Assembly (NCBI GenBank): GCA_918244965.1
Contig: CAKJYC010000018.1
Span: 1 to 45,104 of the forward strand
Length of the DNA: 45,104 nucleotides
From: Clostridiales bacterium
GTDB lineage: Bacteria; Bacillota; Clostridia; Christensenellales; CAG-138
Direction of reading: 5' to 3'
Shown: piece after piece, positions 32,711 through 40,803 of the stretch
How positions within the stretch are numbered: the stretch's first letter is position 1
Layout: every line of letters starts with the position of its first letter
Notes under the pieces: model-generated
The model's input: the letters and a program-made list of their open reading frames with translations, nothing else
Told to the model about the DNA's origin: nothing
Database searches by the model: none
Program-made: the position numbers and the translations under genes

Positions 32711-34006
32711 ATGGAACAAAAGACCGTCTTGACCGCAGAAGAATGCGAGCGCATCTATCAAAATGCGCTGCTGCTGATCGACGGAGGGCTCTTTTCCGAG
32801 GCGTATGACGAGCTCTCCCGCATCCCGGATTACAAGGACGCCGCAGAAAAAATGCGCGAATGCGAGAAGCGGAAGGAAACGGCGAAGCTGGATACTATCT
32901 ATGCGGAAGCCGACAAGGCAGCTTCCAATTTCAATGTGCGCAGTCAGGAAAAGGCGATCAGGACCTTTGAACGGATTCGCGGTTATCGGGACGCCGACGA
33001 GCGGATCGAGCAGGCGAAGCGCACGATCGAGGAGATCAGGACAAAGGAGCGGGACGACCGCGAGAAAAACATCCGCAAGGCAAAGCTGGAGGAGCAGAAG
33101 CGAAAGCAACGCAACAAGCGCATCCTCCGGGCGGCGATCATTGCCGGCTGCGTCGCCGCGCTGTGCGCCGTCGGCGTGATCCTGTTCAACAAGTACGCGG
33201 TTCCCGCGATCCGATACGATCGCGCGATCAAGCAGTATGAGGCCGGCGAGGTCGACGAGGCGTACCTTGCGCTGCACGGCATGCACTACCGGGACAGCAG
33301 CGATCTGATCTATGACATCGCAAAGGATCGGCTGAAGGGCGCAGAGATCGGCTCCGTCGTGCTGTTCGGCGCGTATCCGCAGGGACGCATCACGGACGAA
33401 CGGAAGGATCCGGTCGAATGGATCGTGCTCGACAAGGACGGCAGCCGCCTGCTGCTGATCAGCAAGTACGCGCTCGATTCCCTTCCGTATATGCGATACG
33501 ATTATGACAGCACATCGACGAACGTATCGTGGCAGACCAGCCTGCTGCGCGAATGGCTGAACAGCGAGTTCCTGGGCATTGCGTTCGACAACGCCGAGAT
33601 CCGTATGCTTCAGCGTACGATGACACACGATGAGATGTCCGGCATGCTGATTACGGACAGAGTATTCCTGCTGAACATCGACGAAGCAAGGACGTACTTC
33701 CCCACCGACGAATCCCGCAGATGCCTTGCAACGCAATACGCGCTGGGCTACGGCGCGTACCGGAGCAGCATCGGCGAGACCTGCCTGTGGTGGCTGCGCA
33801 CGCCTGCCGACAAAGCTAAGATCGCCGAGTTTTTGGCGGACGAAGCTACGGAACGCGTGTACTTTGTGATACCGCGCATTGCCTGCGTCAACACCGACGG
33901 TGAGATCATTGAGGTCGGTCACGAGATCCTGAACCGCGGCTATGCCGTGCGTCCCGCTATGTGGATCGACACGGAAGCAACCGGCGCCCTTGAACTGAAT
34001 AAATGA
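32711..34006 (+). CDS. Membrane protein with DUF6273-like C-terminal domain, copy 2
   Basis: The 431-residue protein is nearly the same as copy 1 over its whole length, with identical domain order and membrane helix. Differences cluster in the spacer near the C terminus (PADKAKIAEFLADEATERVY against PAEYVEILEDIKESGGYTGD) and in a few exposed positions. ATG at 32711 follows AAGGAGGGAAACGG. Its stop overlaps the start of the metallopeptidase gene. Function is unknown; the C-terminal domain is outside the cell. Confidence 0.8.
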   Translation: MEQKTVLTAEECERIYQNALLLIDGGLFSEAYDELSRIPDYKDAAEKMRECEKRKETAKLDTIYAEADKAASNFNVRSQEKAIRTFERIRGYRDADERIEQAKRTIEEIRTKERDDREKNIRKAKLEEQKRKQRNKRILRAAIIAGCVAALCAVGVILFNKYAVPAIRYDRAIKQYEAGEVDEAYLALHGMHYRDSSDLIYDIAKDRLKGAEIGSVVLFGAYPQGRITDERKDPVEWIVLDKDGSRLLLISKYALDSLPYMRYDYDSTSTNVSWQTSLLREWLNSEFLGIAFDNAEIRMLQRTMTHDEMSGMLITDRVFLLNIDEARTYFPTDESRRCLATQYALGYGAYRSSIGETCLWWLRTPADKAKIAEFLADEATERVYFVIPRIACVNTDGEIIEVGHEILNRGYAVRPAMWIDTEATGALELNK

Positions 34007-34701
34007 CGGCAGTCCCGGAAAAGACCGTCACCGTCGCGGGAATCACCGCGACGATCATCCGAAAACAGGTGAAAAACGTCCGCGTCACGGTGCTGCCGCC
34101 GGATGGCAGCGTGCGCGTCACCGCGCCGGTGCGCTGCTCGGAAGCGCTGATTTGCACGTTCCTTGCCGAGAAAGCCGACTGGATCCGCGCGCACGCCGAA
34201 CAGGTCAAACGGCAGCATCGCAACGAGCCGCGCGCCTTTGCGTCCGGCGAGACGGTCCGTCTGTTCGGCTCGGTCTATACCCTTCTTGTCCTCGAAAACC
34301 AAAAGAAAAACGGCGCCGCATTGGACGCCGACCGCATCGTGCTGTCGCTGAAGGGCAGTCCTGCGCCCGAAAAGCGCAAGGCGGTGCTGAACGCGTGGCG
34401 CAAAGAACGCCTGCAGACGGAGATCGCGCACGTTCTGCCGCTGTGGAGCGAGCGCACCGGGCTCGTGCCGTCCGAGTGGACAGTGCGCGACATGACGTCG
34501 CGCTGGGGCAGCTGCAATACGCGCACGAAAAAGATCACGCTGAATCTGCAGCTTGTGCAGTTCCCGCTTGTCTGCCTCGATTATGTGATCCTGCACGAGC
34601 TCTGCCATCTCAAGGTACACGGCCACGGCCCGGCGTTCTGGGCGCTGGTCGGCACATATATGCCCGACTGGAAGGCCAGGAAAAAGTTGCTGAACGGATA
34701 A
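34003..34701 (+). CDS. YgjP-like zinc metallopeptidase (DUF45)
   Basis: The 232-residue protein carries MTSRWGSCNTRTKKITLN and the zinc site ILHELCHLKVHGHGPAFW, the HEXXH-type (HELCH) motif with a third His, of the YgjP/SprT-like family. It has no signal peptide. The natural target is unknown. Its start overlaps the DUF6273-like gene by ATGA, so the two are translationally coupled; a fossil of the same start remains after copy 1. Confidence 0.88.
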   Translation: MTAVPEKTVTVAGITATIIRKQVKNVRVTVLPPDGSVRVTAPVRCSEALICTFLAEKADWIRAHAEQVKRQHRNEPRAFASGETVRLFGSVYTLLVLENQKKNGAALDADRIVLSLKGSPAPEKRKAVLNAWRKERLQTEIAHVLPLWSERTGLVPSEWTVRDMTSRWGSCNTRTKKITLNLQLVQFPLVCLDYVILHELCHLKVHGHGPAFWALVGTYMPDWKARKKLLNG

Positions 34702-34708
34702 CCCCGTG

Positions 34709-35692
34709 TTACCGCCTTCGCAAATGAAACAGCTTCAGGCTCAGCACCGGCAGTCTTCGCCGGATGCGGAGCTTTTGTTTTTCGGCGCGCGAAATGTCCG
34801 GCGCATGCAACAGATCGTGCATGCGCGTGTCGATGCGGCGCTTCATTGCGTCCGCAAGCGACCGGTTCTTCGCCTGCTTCGCAGCGGCAAGCAGGTTCAG
34901 CGCGGACTTGACATGCGAAAGCTCGGCCGCGTGCAGCACGTCGTCCCCAAGCGTCGCACAAATCGCTTCGATCCGTTCGCGCGCATCAAACTCGGTCATG
35001 CGCCGCTCGTCGAACGTGCGCAGCGCGCCGTTCTCGCGGTAATTGTAATGGTACAGCGGCGCGTCGCTGTAATACGCGCGCTGTCCGGAGGCAAAGATCT
35101 CAACGCACAGCAGCAGGTCCTCGCAGATCGCAAGCGACGGATCGAGCCGGAAGCCCGCTTCGCGAAACAGCTTCGCGGAAAACAGCTTGTTCCAGAGATA
35201 GCCTTCAAAGCTTTTTCCGATCGACACGGCAAACAGCGCCGCGTCGTGCGCGGACAGCACCCGCCCCGCGCCGAGCGTCGCGCCTTGCGTTTGCCCGTTC
35301 GGATGGCCGTGAATGAAGCGGCTGCAGATACTGACGCCGATCTCCGGATGCGCGTCAAACGCCGCCAGCAGCGTTTCGCAATAGGTCGGCTCCGCAAAAT
35401 CGTCCGAATCGACAAAGCCGATATAATCGCCGGTCGCGGCGTCGATCCCGGCGTTGCGCGCCGCAGACACGCCCGCGTTTGCCTGACGGAGCACGCGGAT
35501 GCGCGGGTCCTTCGCTGCATACGCGTCAAGGATCGCGCCGCTTGCGTCGGTCGAGCCGTCGTCGACAAAGATCAGCTCCAGATCGCGGTGCGTCTGCCCG
35601 ATCAGGCTTTCAATGCACGCGGGAAGATACGCCGCCGTGTTGTACACGGGGACGACGATGCTGATCTTTGCGTTTTGTTTGCGCTGCTCCAT
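34709..35692 (-). CDS. Family 2 glycosyltransferase
   Basis: The 327-residue protein has the GT-A start ISIVVPVYNTAAYLPACIES, IFVDDGSTDAS, NAGVSAARNAGIDAATGDYI and the DXD-type FVDSDDFAEP, then a helical C-terminal part. It moves a sugar from a nucleotide sugar, probably to a surface polymer; donor and acceptor are unknown. The ATG at 35692 has no ribosome site and sits 6 bases after a TATACT box, so the mRNA is probably leaderless. It is convergent with the metallopeptidase gene, 7 bases apart. Confidence 0.87.
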   Translation of the reverse strand: MEQRKQNAKISIVVPVYNTAAYLPACIESLIGQTHRDLELIFVDDGSTDASGAILDAYAAKDPRIRVLRQANAGVSAARNAGIDAATGDYIGFVDSDDFAEPTYCETLLAAFDAHPEIGVSICSRFIHGHPNGQTQGATLGAGRVLSAHDAALFAVSIGKSFEGYLWNKLFSAKLFREAGFRLDPSLAICEDLLLCVEIFASGQRAYYSDAPLYHYNYRENGALRTFDERRMTEFDARERIEAICATLGDDVLHAAELSHVKSALNLLAAAKQAKNRSLADAMKRRIDTRMHDLLHAPDISRAEKQKLRIRRRLPVLSLKLFHLRRR

Positions 35693-35698
35693 GGCTTC

Positions 35699-35727
35699 AG
35701 TATAGCAGGCTTTCCGCCGCTTTTCAA
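35699..35727 (-). promoter_or_regulatory. Promoter giving a leaderless glycosyltransferase mRNA
   Basis: TTGAAA (35722-35727), 17 bases, TATACT (35699-35704) on the minus strand; six bases lie before the ATG. Confidence 0.7.
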
Positions 35728-35764
35728 TAAAAAACGGCTGCATCCGAATCATCGAATGCAGCCG
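35726..35764 (-). terminator. Minus-strand terminator with no gene in front of it
   Basis: CGGCTGCAT and ATGCAGCCG form a 9-bp stem followed on the minus strand by TTTTTTATT. Its T-run runs into the -35 of the glycosyltransferase. No minus-strand gene precedes it in the next 10 kb up to the relaxase region, so the gene it served may have been replaced by the accessory DNA. Confidence 0.7.
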
Positions 35765-35765
35765 C

Positions 35766-36088
35766 AGGATGGAAGGCGGTCGGAAATGGCGTCAGAAGAT
35801 GAGTTTTGTCAAGGGGGTTTTAAAACGATATAGTGAAATAACTATCTGAAAAGGAAAAATGGACGCGATAGTGAATTATACAGTTCTCAATCGCGTCTTT
35901 CTGTTTGTCATCTTTTAAATCATTTGTTACCTATATATGCAAACTGCAATAAATATGTATATGATCAAGTTGGTGTAAAATATATTATTTCACCGAAAGG
36001 AAAAACTGTATCCTGCGGTGTCTATAATAATGTCACACGAAGGATCAGCGGCTCGTCCATTATTGATAAAATTATATGTGAGTCGGAA
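35766..36088. other. AT-rich intergenic stretch at the edge of the accessory region
   Basis: This 320-base stretch has no convincing gene. GACGCGAT (35862-35869) and ATCGCGTC (35890-35897) form a stem followed by TTTCTGTTTG, a possible plus-strand terminator. A 63-codon reading from 35924 ends in ISPKGKTVSCGVYNNVTRR and so on, which vaguely resembles the small secreted protein at 37457 and may be a gene remnant. Base composition drops sharply here compared with the DNA to the left. Confidence 0.45.
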
Positions 36089-36116
36089 TTGTATTTATAT
36101 GGAAATATGTTATAAT
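36089..36116 (+). promoter_or_regulatory. Promoter of the sigma factor operon
   Basis: TTGTAT (36089-36094), 16 bases, TATAAT (36111-36116), 21 bases before the sigma factor ATG. Confidence 0.6.
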
Positions 36117-36137
36117 TCTTCGAAGAAAGGATAACGA

Positions 36138-36710
36138 ATGCTGCTACTGTTGCTCCAAACGATCGAGTCAGAAGATGATCGCGCATTTCTGATCGGTCTT
36201 TACAATCAGCATTACCAACTGCTTTTGCGAGAAGCAAACGGGATCGTGCACAACCGCCATGATGCGGAAGACGTTGTGCAGGATTTCTTTACATACGCAA
36301 TTTCCCATATCGAAAAATTCCGTGAAGTTGAGTGTTGCAACTTGCGCAACTTCCTCGTTATGTGTATTAGAAGGAAAAGCATAGACGCCTTGCGCCGACG
36401 TCAGACAAAGCAGAAATACATAGTCGGCAGCATAGACCACGATGATTATTCCTTTGAATATGCGGATGAAAAGACGTCGATTGAGGAAGACGTGCTGAAT
36501 CGGATTACTGCAGAGGAGCTGCATGCAGCGATTATGAAACTGCCGGAAAAACAGCAGCACATCCTCGAGTACAAGTACTTTCTGGGGATGACGGATCGGG
36601 AGATCGGAAAGCTCTTGGGTGTCCGACCGAGCAGCGTGCGATCTTATCTGACAAGAGCACGAAAAGCGGCATATCAGGTTTGTAAGGAGAATGGGTATGA
36701 GGAAGAGTAA
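36138..36710 (+). CDS. ECF-type RNA polymerase sigma factor
   Basis: The 190-residue protein has sigma region 2 (LYNQHYQLLLREANGIVHNR, then DAEDVVQDFFTYAI) and region 4 (LPEKQQHILEYKYFLGMTDR then EIGKLLGVRPSSVRSYLTRA), with a short linker and no region 3, as in ECF sigma factors. It should direct polymerase to a small regulon, perhaps the genes that follow. ATG follows GAAAGGATAACGA. The following DUF4367 gene overlaps it by 20 bases. Confidence 0.9.
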   Translation: MLLLLLQTIESEDDRAFLIGLYNQHYQLLLREANGIVHNRHDAEDVVQDFFTYAISHIEKFREVECCNLRNFLVMCIRRKSIDALRRRQTKQKYIVGSIDHDDYSFEYADEKTSIEEDVLNRITAEELHAAIMKLPEKQQHILEYKYFLGMTDREIGKLLGVRPSSVRSYLTRARKAAYQVCKENGYEEE

Positions 36711-37380
36711 GGAAGACGCGCTGTTTAAAAAAGCTATTTTTGAAGTAGCAAAAGAGAAAAGCGCTGCTCTGGAAAAAGAGGAGATCGAATTGAACAAAGA
36801 ACCGATCCCCGAGCAGCAGAGGGCTCGCTTTATGCGCGAATTGGATAAGGTATACCCGGAGGGCGGCAAGAAGAAACGTGAAAAAACTCCCGTTCGAATC
36901 CCGCGCAGAGCAATTGCGATCGCGATCGCCTGCGTTGTATTGGTTATTGTTTTGATTCCTGCAACCTCGGAAGCAGTCAGACGACGCATTAACGAGTTGA
37001 TCAAAAAGGTCATGCCGCAATACACTGAGTACCAGCTTGACGAGGAAGTACTCGGTTTTGATGGCAAAACTTATGTACCAACCTATATCCCGGAGGGGTT
37101 CAAGCGGGTTGAGAGCAAATCGGAGCATATTCTGATGTATCGTAATGAGAATGGAGCGTGGTTTGATATTGAAGTATTGGATAGCGCTGCAGTTGTTCAG
37201 CTTAATACAGAGAACGCCATTGTCGAACCAATCTTTATTGGAGAGGAATCCGGTGAAATAATCTCAAAAGAAGGTTGGGCATGCGTGATATGGTCAACTG
37301 AGAATAATGTTTTCACAATAGAGGGGACATTGTCAAAAGAAGAAATCCTCGTTGTTGCTCAAAAAATAAAAGATAAATAG
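36691..37380 (+). CDS. Membrane-anchored DUF4367 protein, probable partner (anti-sigma) of the ECF sigma factor
   Basis: The 229-residue protein has a charged cytoplasmic N-terminal region (1-70), one membrane helix (about 71-90, RAIAIAIACVVLVIVLIPA) and an outer DUF4367-like domain with YIPEGFKRVESKSEHILMYR. This layout and the overlap with the sigma gene suggest it senses a signal outside and holds the sigma factor; this is inferred from gene order. Starts at 36691 and 36697 (MRKSKEDA) are both possible after AAGGAG. Confidence 0.75.
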   Translation: MGMRKSKEDALFKKAIFEVAKEKSAALEKEEIELNKEPIPEQQRARFMRELDKVYPEGGKKKREKTPVRIPRRAIAIAIACVVLVIVLIPATSEAVRRRINELIKKVMPQYTEYQLDEEVLGFDGKTYVPTYIPEGFKRVESKSEHILMYRNENGAWFDIEVLDSAAVVQLNTENAIVEPIFIGEESGEIISKEGWACVIWSTENNVFTIEGTLSKEEILVVAQKIKDK

Positions 37381-37409
37381 AAAATTATAAATAAAGTGTT
37401 GCACTTTGT

Positions 37410-37450
37410 CCTCCTGTATCGTCTTGTGTAGTAGAAGACAATACAGGAGG
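37410..37450 (+). promoter_or_regulatory. Hairpin that hides the ribosome-binding site of the 57-aa secreted peptide
   Basis: CCTCCTGTAT (37410-37419) pairs perfectly with ATACAGGAGG (37441-37450), and after one mismatch GTCTT pairs with AAGAC around the loop GTGTAGTAG. The right arm is the Shine-Dalgarno sequence itself, 6 bases before ATG. Such a lock is expected to block translation unless opened by heat, a ligand or a trans-acting RNA. Confidence 0.7.
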
Positions 37451-37456
37451 TTTGCT

Positions 37457-37630
37457 ATGAAGAAAACTGTTGCTTTGATCTTATCAATTGTATTTGTTTT
37501 ATCGTCACTATCAACAGCCTTTGCAGAAGAAGTCACAGTACCCGATGATGAACCAATCGTAGAAGACTATATTGACTTATCGAGAATAACGGTATCCTTG
37601 CAGACAAATGGGAATACAGCTTCGTGCTAA
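37457..37630 (+). CDS. Small secreted protein, possibly truncated
   Basis: The 57-residue product MKKTVALILSIVFVLSSLST-AFAEE has a clear signal peptide with cleavage after AFA. The mature part is only about 35 residues and acidic, then LSRITVSLQTNGNTASC and a stop. The ending resembles the first strands of longer secreted beta proteins of clostridia, so the gene may be cut short by the TAA. It follows the sigma/DUF4367 pair by 76 bases and may be a target of that sigma factor. Confidence 0.65.
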   Translation: MKKTVALILSIVFVLSSLSTAFAEEVTVPDDEPIVEDYIDLSRITVSLQTNGNTASC

Positions 37631-37642
37631 GAAAAGTATTCA

Positions 37643-37683
37643 GCGTCTGTGCAGATTTCACGTTCTGCACAGACGCAGTATAA
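37643..37683 (+). promoter_or_regulatory. 13-bp hairpin overlapping a promoter-like -10 box
   Basis: GCGTCTGTGCAGA (37643-37655) pairs perfectly with TCTGCACAGACGC (37664-37676). TATAAT follows at 37678-37683 with TTTCAC in the loop as a possible -35 (16-base spacer). The hairpin could be both the terminator-like end of the peptide gene and part of the lipoprotein promoter, or an operator. Confidence 0.45.
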
Positions 37684-37714
37684 TGTGCAATTCAAAGGGA
37701 GGTTCCATAGAAAA

Positions 37715-39100
37715 ATGAAAAAAAGAAGACTGACCATTTTTCTGCTTTTACTGTTTGTATGCGTATCTTGTCAGCCAACACCAGAACATGAGATCGTTAT
37801 TAACAAACGTGATGGTCAAGTGGAAGAAGCAATACTAGCAGATAATAATTCGGAAAATGATAAAGACCAAGTTTCAAATCAAGATATTATAGATACTTTT
37901 CCAGATCATTGGACGGAAGATCTTTCATCAAAGTATCTAAACTTAACAATTGATACTGGAATTGATTTTAGTAATCTCAGCACTTTCCCTGTTTACTCAA
38001 TAAAAAAGAAATCGTTTGAAAAAGACACGCGATTAACGCTTTTGCAAGCAATTCTACCCAATATTGTTAAATATCAGAATGGTATAGAACTAAGTCAGGA
38101 AGAGTGGAAGTTGGCTTTAGAAAGCGCAGTAAGAGGAACAGAAAAGAGGCTGTCAAATTCTGAAGTAACATATTGCTCTTGGCCTGATCAGGAAGAGTGG
38201 ATCCAGACATGTCAACAAAATTTTGAAAATTCTGTCCCGGAAGAACAGTTGTATCAAGCAACCTCTATCGAAGAAATTATTAATAAAGAAGGGCAATTTA
38301 TAGTAGAACTTGAAAACGGCAATAAAGGAATTGTTTATCTAAACGATTATTCGATTCAACTTTCTAACGTTGGAACTTATACTGCTTTACAACGGAAGAG
38401 CTGGAATGTTTGGGAACTGTGGGATACAAATACAAAAGTTGCTTTCAACCCATCTATTACGATGGAGGAAGCAATTACAATGGCGGAGGGATTCCTAAAT
38501 GGGTTAGGAATTAACGAATTGTCATTTATCTATGGAGAACCTGCAAGATTAAGGAATCAATTGACTCTAAGCGAAGACAGTTGTGGCTATTATCTCTCGT
38601 ACAGACAAAACGGAGGGTATCCTGTTGTTTTCACTGAGAAATCTGTTATGTATGGTGGCGGCTTAAACTTTAATGATTATGATACATATCGGATTCCATG
38701 GAAGATGGAATCAATTGAACTTTATGTAGATCAAAACGGAATAAGATGGATCAATTGGGAGAACCCAGTCGATATAACAGAGTGTATCAATGACGATGTC
38801 CAGTTGCTCGCCTTTCCAGAGTTGAAAGCTTGCATCACGAACTTGTTGCGTGCTGGTATGCGAGATTATACAAGCGTATCCGGATCTGGATATCGATTGA
38901 CGGAGATGAAACTAACAGCATATCCATATGCGATGATTGATTCTAACGATTATGTGCTATGCCCTGTTTGGCAGCTTTCGTTTGAGGTATATGGATTAGA
39001 TCCAACATCAGACGCAATAAAAGTCGATAGATTAATGCCAAATGTTATTATGGTAGTTTTAGTTAATGCAATTGATGGCAGTTATGTGAGCCCAAATTAA
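37715..39100 (+). CDS. Probable lipoprotein of unknown function
   Basis: The 461-residue protein begins MKKRRLTIFLLLLFVCVSCQ, a lipoprotein-type signal with Cys19. The rest is an acidic, Asn/Glu-rich extracellular protein without a motif I recognise; it has WSL-like beta stretches such as YYLSYRQNGGYPVVFTEKSV and PVWQLSFEVYG near the end. Similar large lipoproteins follow sigma/DUF4367 pairs in clostridia. Base use is AT-rich (16 G/C in the 60 bases from 37921) against the GC-rich core genes, a sign of transfer. Confidence 0.7.
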   Translation: MKKRRLTIFLLLLFVCVSCQPTPEHEIVINKRDGQVEEAILADNNSENDKDQVSNQDIIDTFPDHWTEDLSSKYLNLTIDTGIDFSNLSTFPVYSIKKKSFEKDTRLTLLQAILPNIVKYQNGIELSQEEWKLALESAVRGTEKRLSNSEVTYCSWPDQEEWIQTCQQNFENSVPEEQLYQATSIEEIINKEGQFIVELENGNKGIVYLNDYSIQLSNVGTYTALQRKSWNVWELWDTNTKVAFNPSITMEEAITMAEGFLNGLGINELSFIYGEPARLRNQLTLSEDSCGYYLSYRQNGGYPVVFTEKSVMYGGGLNFNDYDTYRIPWKMESIELYVDQNGIRWINWENPVDITECINDDVQLLAFPELKACITNLLRAGMRDYTSVSGSGYRLTEMKLTAYPYAMIDSNDYVLCPVWQLSFEVYGLDPTSDAIKVDRLMPNVIMVVLVNAIDGSYVSPN

Positions 39101-39567
39101 GATCAACGAACAACTATTCATCATATACAGAAAACACTATACAAATTGCAAGAGCCGGAGTAGAACCCAAATCACCAGCTCATCGCTTTTGTATATAAAT
39201 ATTGTACAATTTGCTATGAGCCGAAACGGAATCACCGTTCCGGCTCGCTGTTTCTAAAGGTACTTTGTTTTTCTAGTGTTAGAAATGATTCTTTATCAAT
39301 GTGACGTTGCCTGTTTGCTGTATTGCAGATGGAGTTGTTATTTGCATTTCATGTTTTTCCACGCAATCCAGAAGAGAATTGTCGAATAATATATTTTTAT
39401 CACGAATGGATAATTCCTTACTATGCGGTGTTTTAATCAATAGAGCAATAAAGAACGGCAATCTCTTTACGCTCCAAAGCACCTTGACAAATAACCGTTT
39501 CGGTTCATATCCGTACAGCAGATATTTTGAAGAAAACAATTTCTTATAGATTATGGGGTGTATCAAC
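39101..39567. other. Intergenic stretch without a supported gene
   Basis: Besides the palindromic repeat at 39218, this 467-base stretch holds overlapping readings on both strands (39301-39549 plus, 39279-39575 minus) without ribosome sites or recognisable motifs. I see nothing else in it. Confidence 0.5.
39218..39255. repeat. Palindromic direct repeat, copy 1
   Basis: GAGCCGAAACGG-AATCA-CCGTTCCGGCTC with the tail GCTGTTTCT is a near-perfect palindrome. A second copy in the same orientation lies at 40804-40841, differing at a few positions. Confidence 0.7.
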
Positions 39568-40041
39568 ATGAACATAGCGACAATTATTATTTCGGGGGTA
39601 GCACTTCTTGTATCTCTGACTTCCGCTGTTTGGAGTTTCTTGCGAGAGAGAAGAGAATCTACAATAAAAGCTTATACGCTTTTTCAAAACGAGATCGTTC
39701 CGGAGATAAACAAAATTAAAGCTGGGTTTAGAGAGAACGGGATTGATCTGAAAAGCATGAATAATGCTCAAATCAGCGATTTGATTTCAGCCAATATTCA
39801 AATTACAATCTGTTTAGCTCGGATCGAGTACTTTTGCGTTGGCGTAAATACGAGGATCTATTCCATCAGAATTCTGAATCGAATGGGCGGGAGCTTTTTT
39901 TGCGATGTTTTCGAGACATTTCGCCCGATCATTCAGGTAAAGCGATTGAATGACAAGCTTCACGGAAAACACTACGATGAATTTGAGAAGTGTGTTCAGC
40001 ACTTGCATCGCATCCGAAGCAGATCACGGTATTATAGGTAA
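39568..40041 (+). CDS. Unrecognised single-pass membrane protein
   Basis: The 157-residue protein has an N-terminal membrane helix (about residues 3-25, ATIIISGVALLVSLTSAVWS) followed by a charged helical cytosolic part with many Arg and Lys. I do not recognise the family. The start at 39568 (MNIATIII) is preferred because GGGGTG precedes it; an ATG five codons upstream is also possible. It lies in AT-rich DNA between two copies of a palindromic repeat. Confidence 0.6.
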   Translation: MNIATIIISGVALLVSLTSAVWSFLRERRESTIKAYTLFQNEIVPEINKIKAGFRENGIDLKSMNNAQISDLISANIQITICLARIEYFCVGVNTRIYSIRILNRMGGSFFCDVFETFRPIIQVKRLNDKLHGKHYDEFEKCVQHLHRIRSRSRYYR

Positions 40042-40084
40042 TATTTAATTGATTTATATATTTAAAAACTTGCGGAGGAATATT

Positions 40085-40525
40085 ATGTGGATATTTGAGA
40101 ATCCAAAAACATACCCTGAAATGTGTACAAAGATAGCAAAATCTTTCTTTGTTATTTCTTTCATAGAACTTTTTCTTTTTGCACAAATCTCCAAAGACTT
40201 TGCACTTCTGCTTGAAAAGCTGTCCTTTGATGCAAAGATCGTAATACCCGGTATAAATCTAACGATATATCTATCATATATTTATCTTCCATTAGTACTT
40301 GCAATAATGGAGAATATTTTTAAGCTGCATGATAGATTTGGAGCATTACTACGAATTAGAAAAAGAAATGCAAAGCGAGTTGTTTTCAAAGAATATCTTA
40401 AGGAATTGGATATTAGCGAATATAGTAAAAAAGAATACAAAAAAGCATATTCCAAGTTGTTAAAAAAGTACCATATAAATTCTCATATGTTTTTGAAGAT
40501 TGTAATGGGAAACGGTCTACAATGA
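40085..40525 (+). CDS. Unrecognised two-helix membrane protein
   Basis: The 146-residue protein has two membrane segments (about residues 17-35 and 63-85) and a basic C-terminal helical part (RIRKRNAKRVVFKEYLKELD). ATG at 40085 follows GGAGGAATATT. Its stop overlaps the next ORF in ATGA, so they form a translationally coupled pair or are halves of one gene split by a frameshift. No function can be assigned; small coupled membrane/cytosolic pairs next to mobile elements are sometimes defence genes, but nothing here proves it. Confidence 0.6.
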   Translation: MWIFENPKTYPEMCTKIAKSFFVISFIELFLFAQISKDFALLLEKLSFDAKIVIPGINLTIYLSYIYLPLVLAIMENIFKLHDRFGALLRIRKRNAKRVVFKEYLKELDISEYSKKEYKKAYSKLLKKYHINSHMFLKIVMGNGLQ

Positions 40526-40767
40526 TGATTGAGGATTGGGAGACGGGGATGCTCTTTTTCAATTGTCTAAAAGCTTCAAATGGAGACGAGAGTATTGCAC
40601 TACAAAATGTCAAGAAAAAATATTTAGATAAATATAAGGGATACGATTTGCACTTCTTTTTAGGTACGACAAAAGCCCACCATAATGTCTCCAAAAATCC
40701 ATTCATAATAATAGGTGCTTTTGCACCCCCATATCCTCCTGGCGCGGAACAATTAAAGCTTTTCTAA
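40522..40767 (+). CDS. Unrecognised small protein, coupled to the preceding gene
   Basis: The 81-residue product starts MMIEDWETGMLFFNCLKASN and ends NPFIIIGAFAPPYPPGAEQL. It looks like the C-terminal end of a longer protein, which supports the idea that it and the preceding ORF were once one gene; the reading frame stays open for several codons upstream of its ATG. No separate ribosome site is clear. Confidence 0.5.
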   Translation: MMIEDWETGMLFFNCLKASNGDESIALQNVKKKYLDKYKGYDLHFFLGTTKAHHNVSKNPFIIIGAFAPPYPPGAEQLKLF

Positions 40768-40803
40768 TGAAATGATACAAAAAGAACAGTATAGGTTTAT
40801 AGC

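Noticed and set aside
35924..36115. 63-codon plus-strand reading
   Set aside because: It starts with a rare TTG without ribosome site; it is at best a remnant of a secreted protein gene.
37393..37407. GTGTTGCACTT matching the IS30 end at 221
   Set aside because: The match is only about 11 bases with no transposase nearby, so it may be chance.
39279..39575. 98-codon minus-strand and 82-codon plus-strand readings
   Set aside because: They overlap each other, lack ribosome sites and show no motif; neither is supported.
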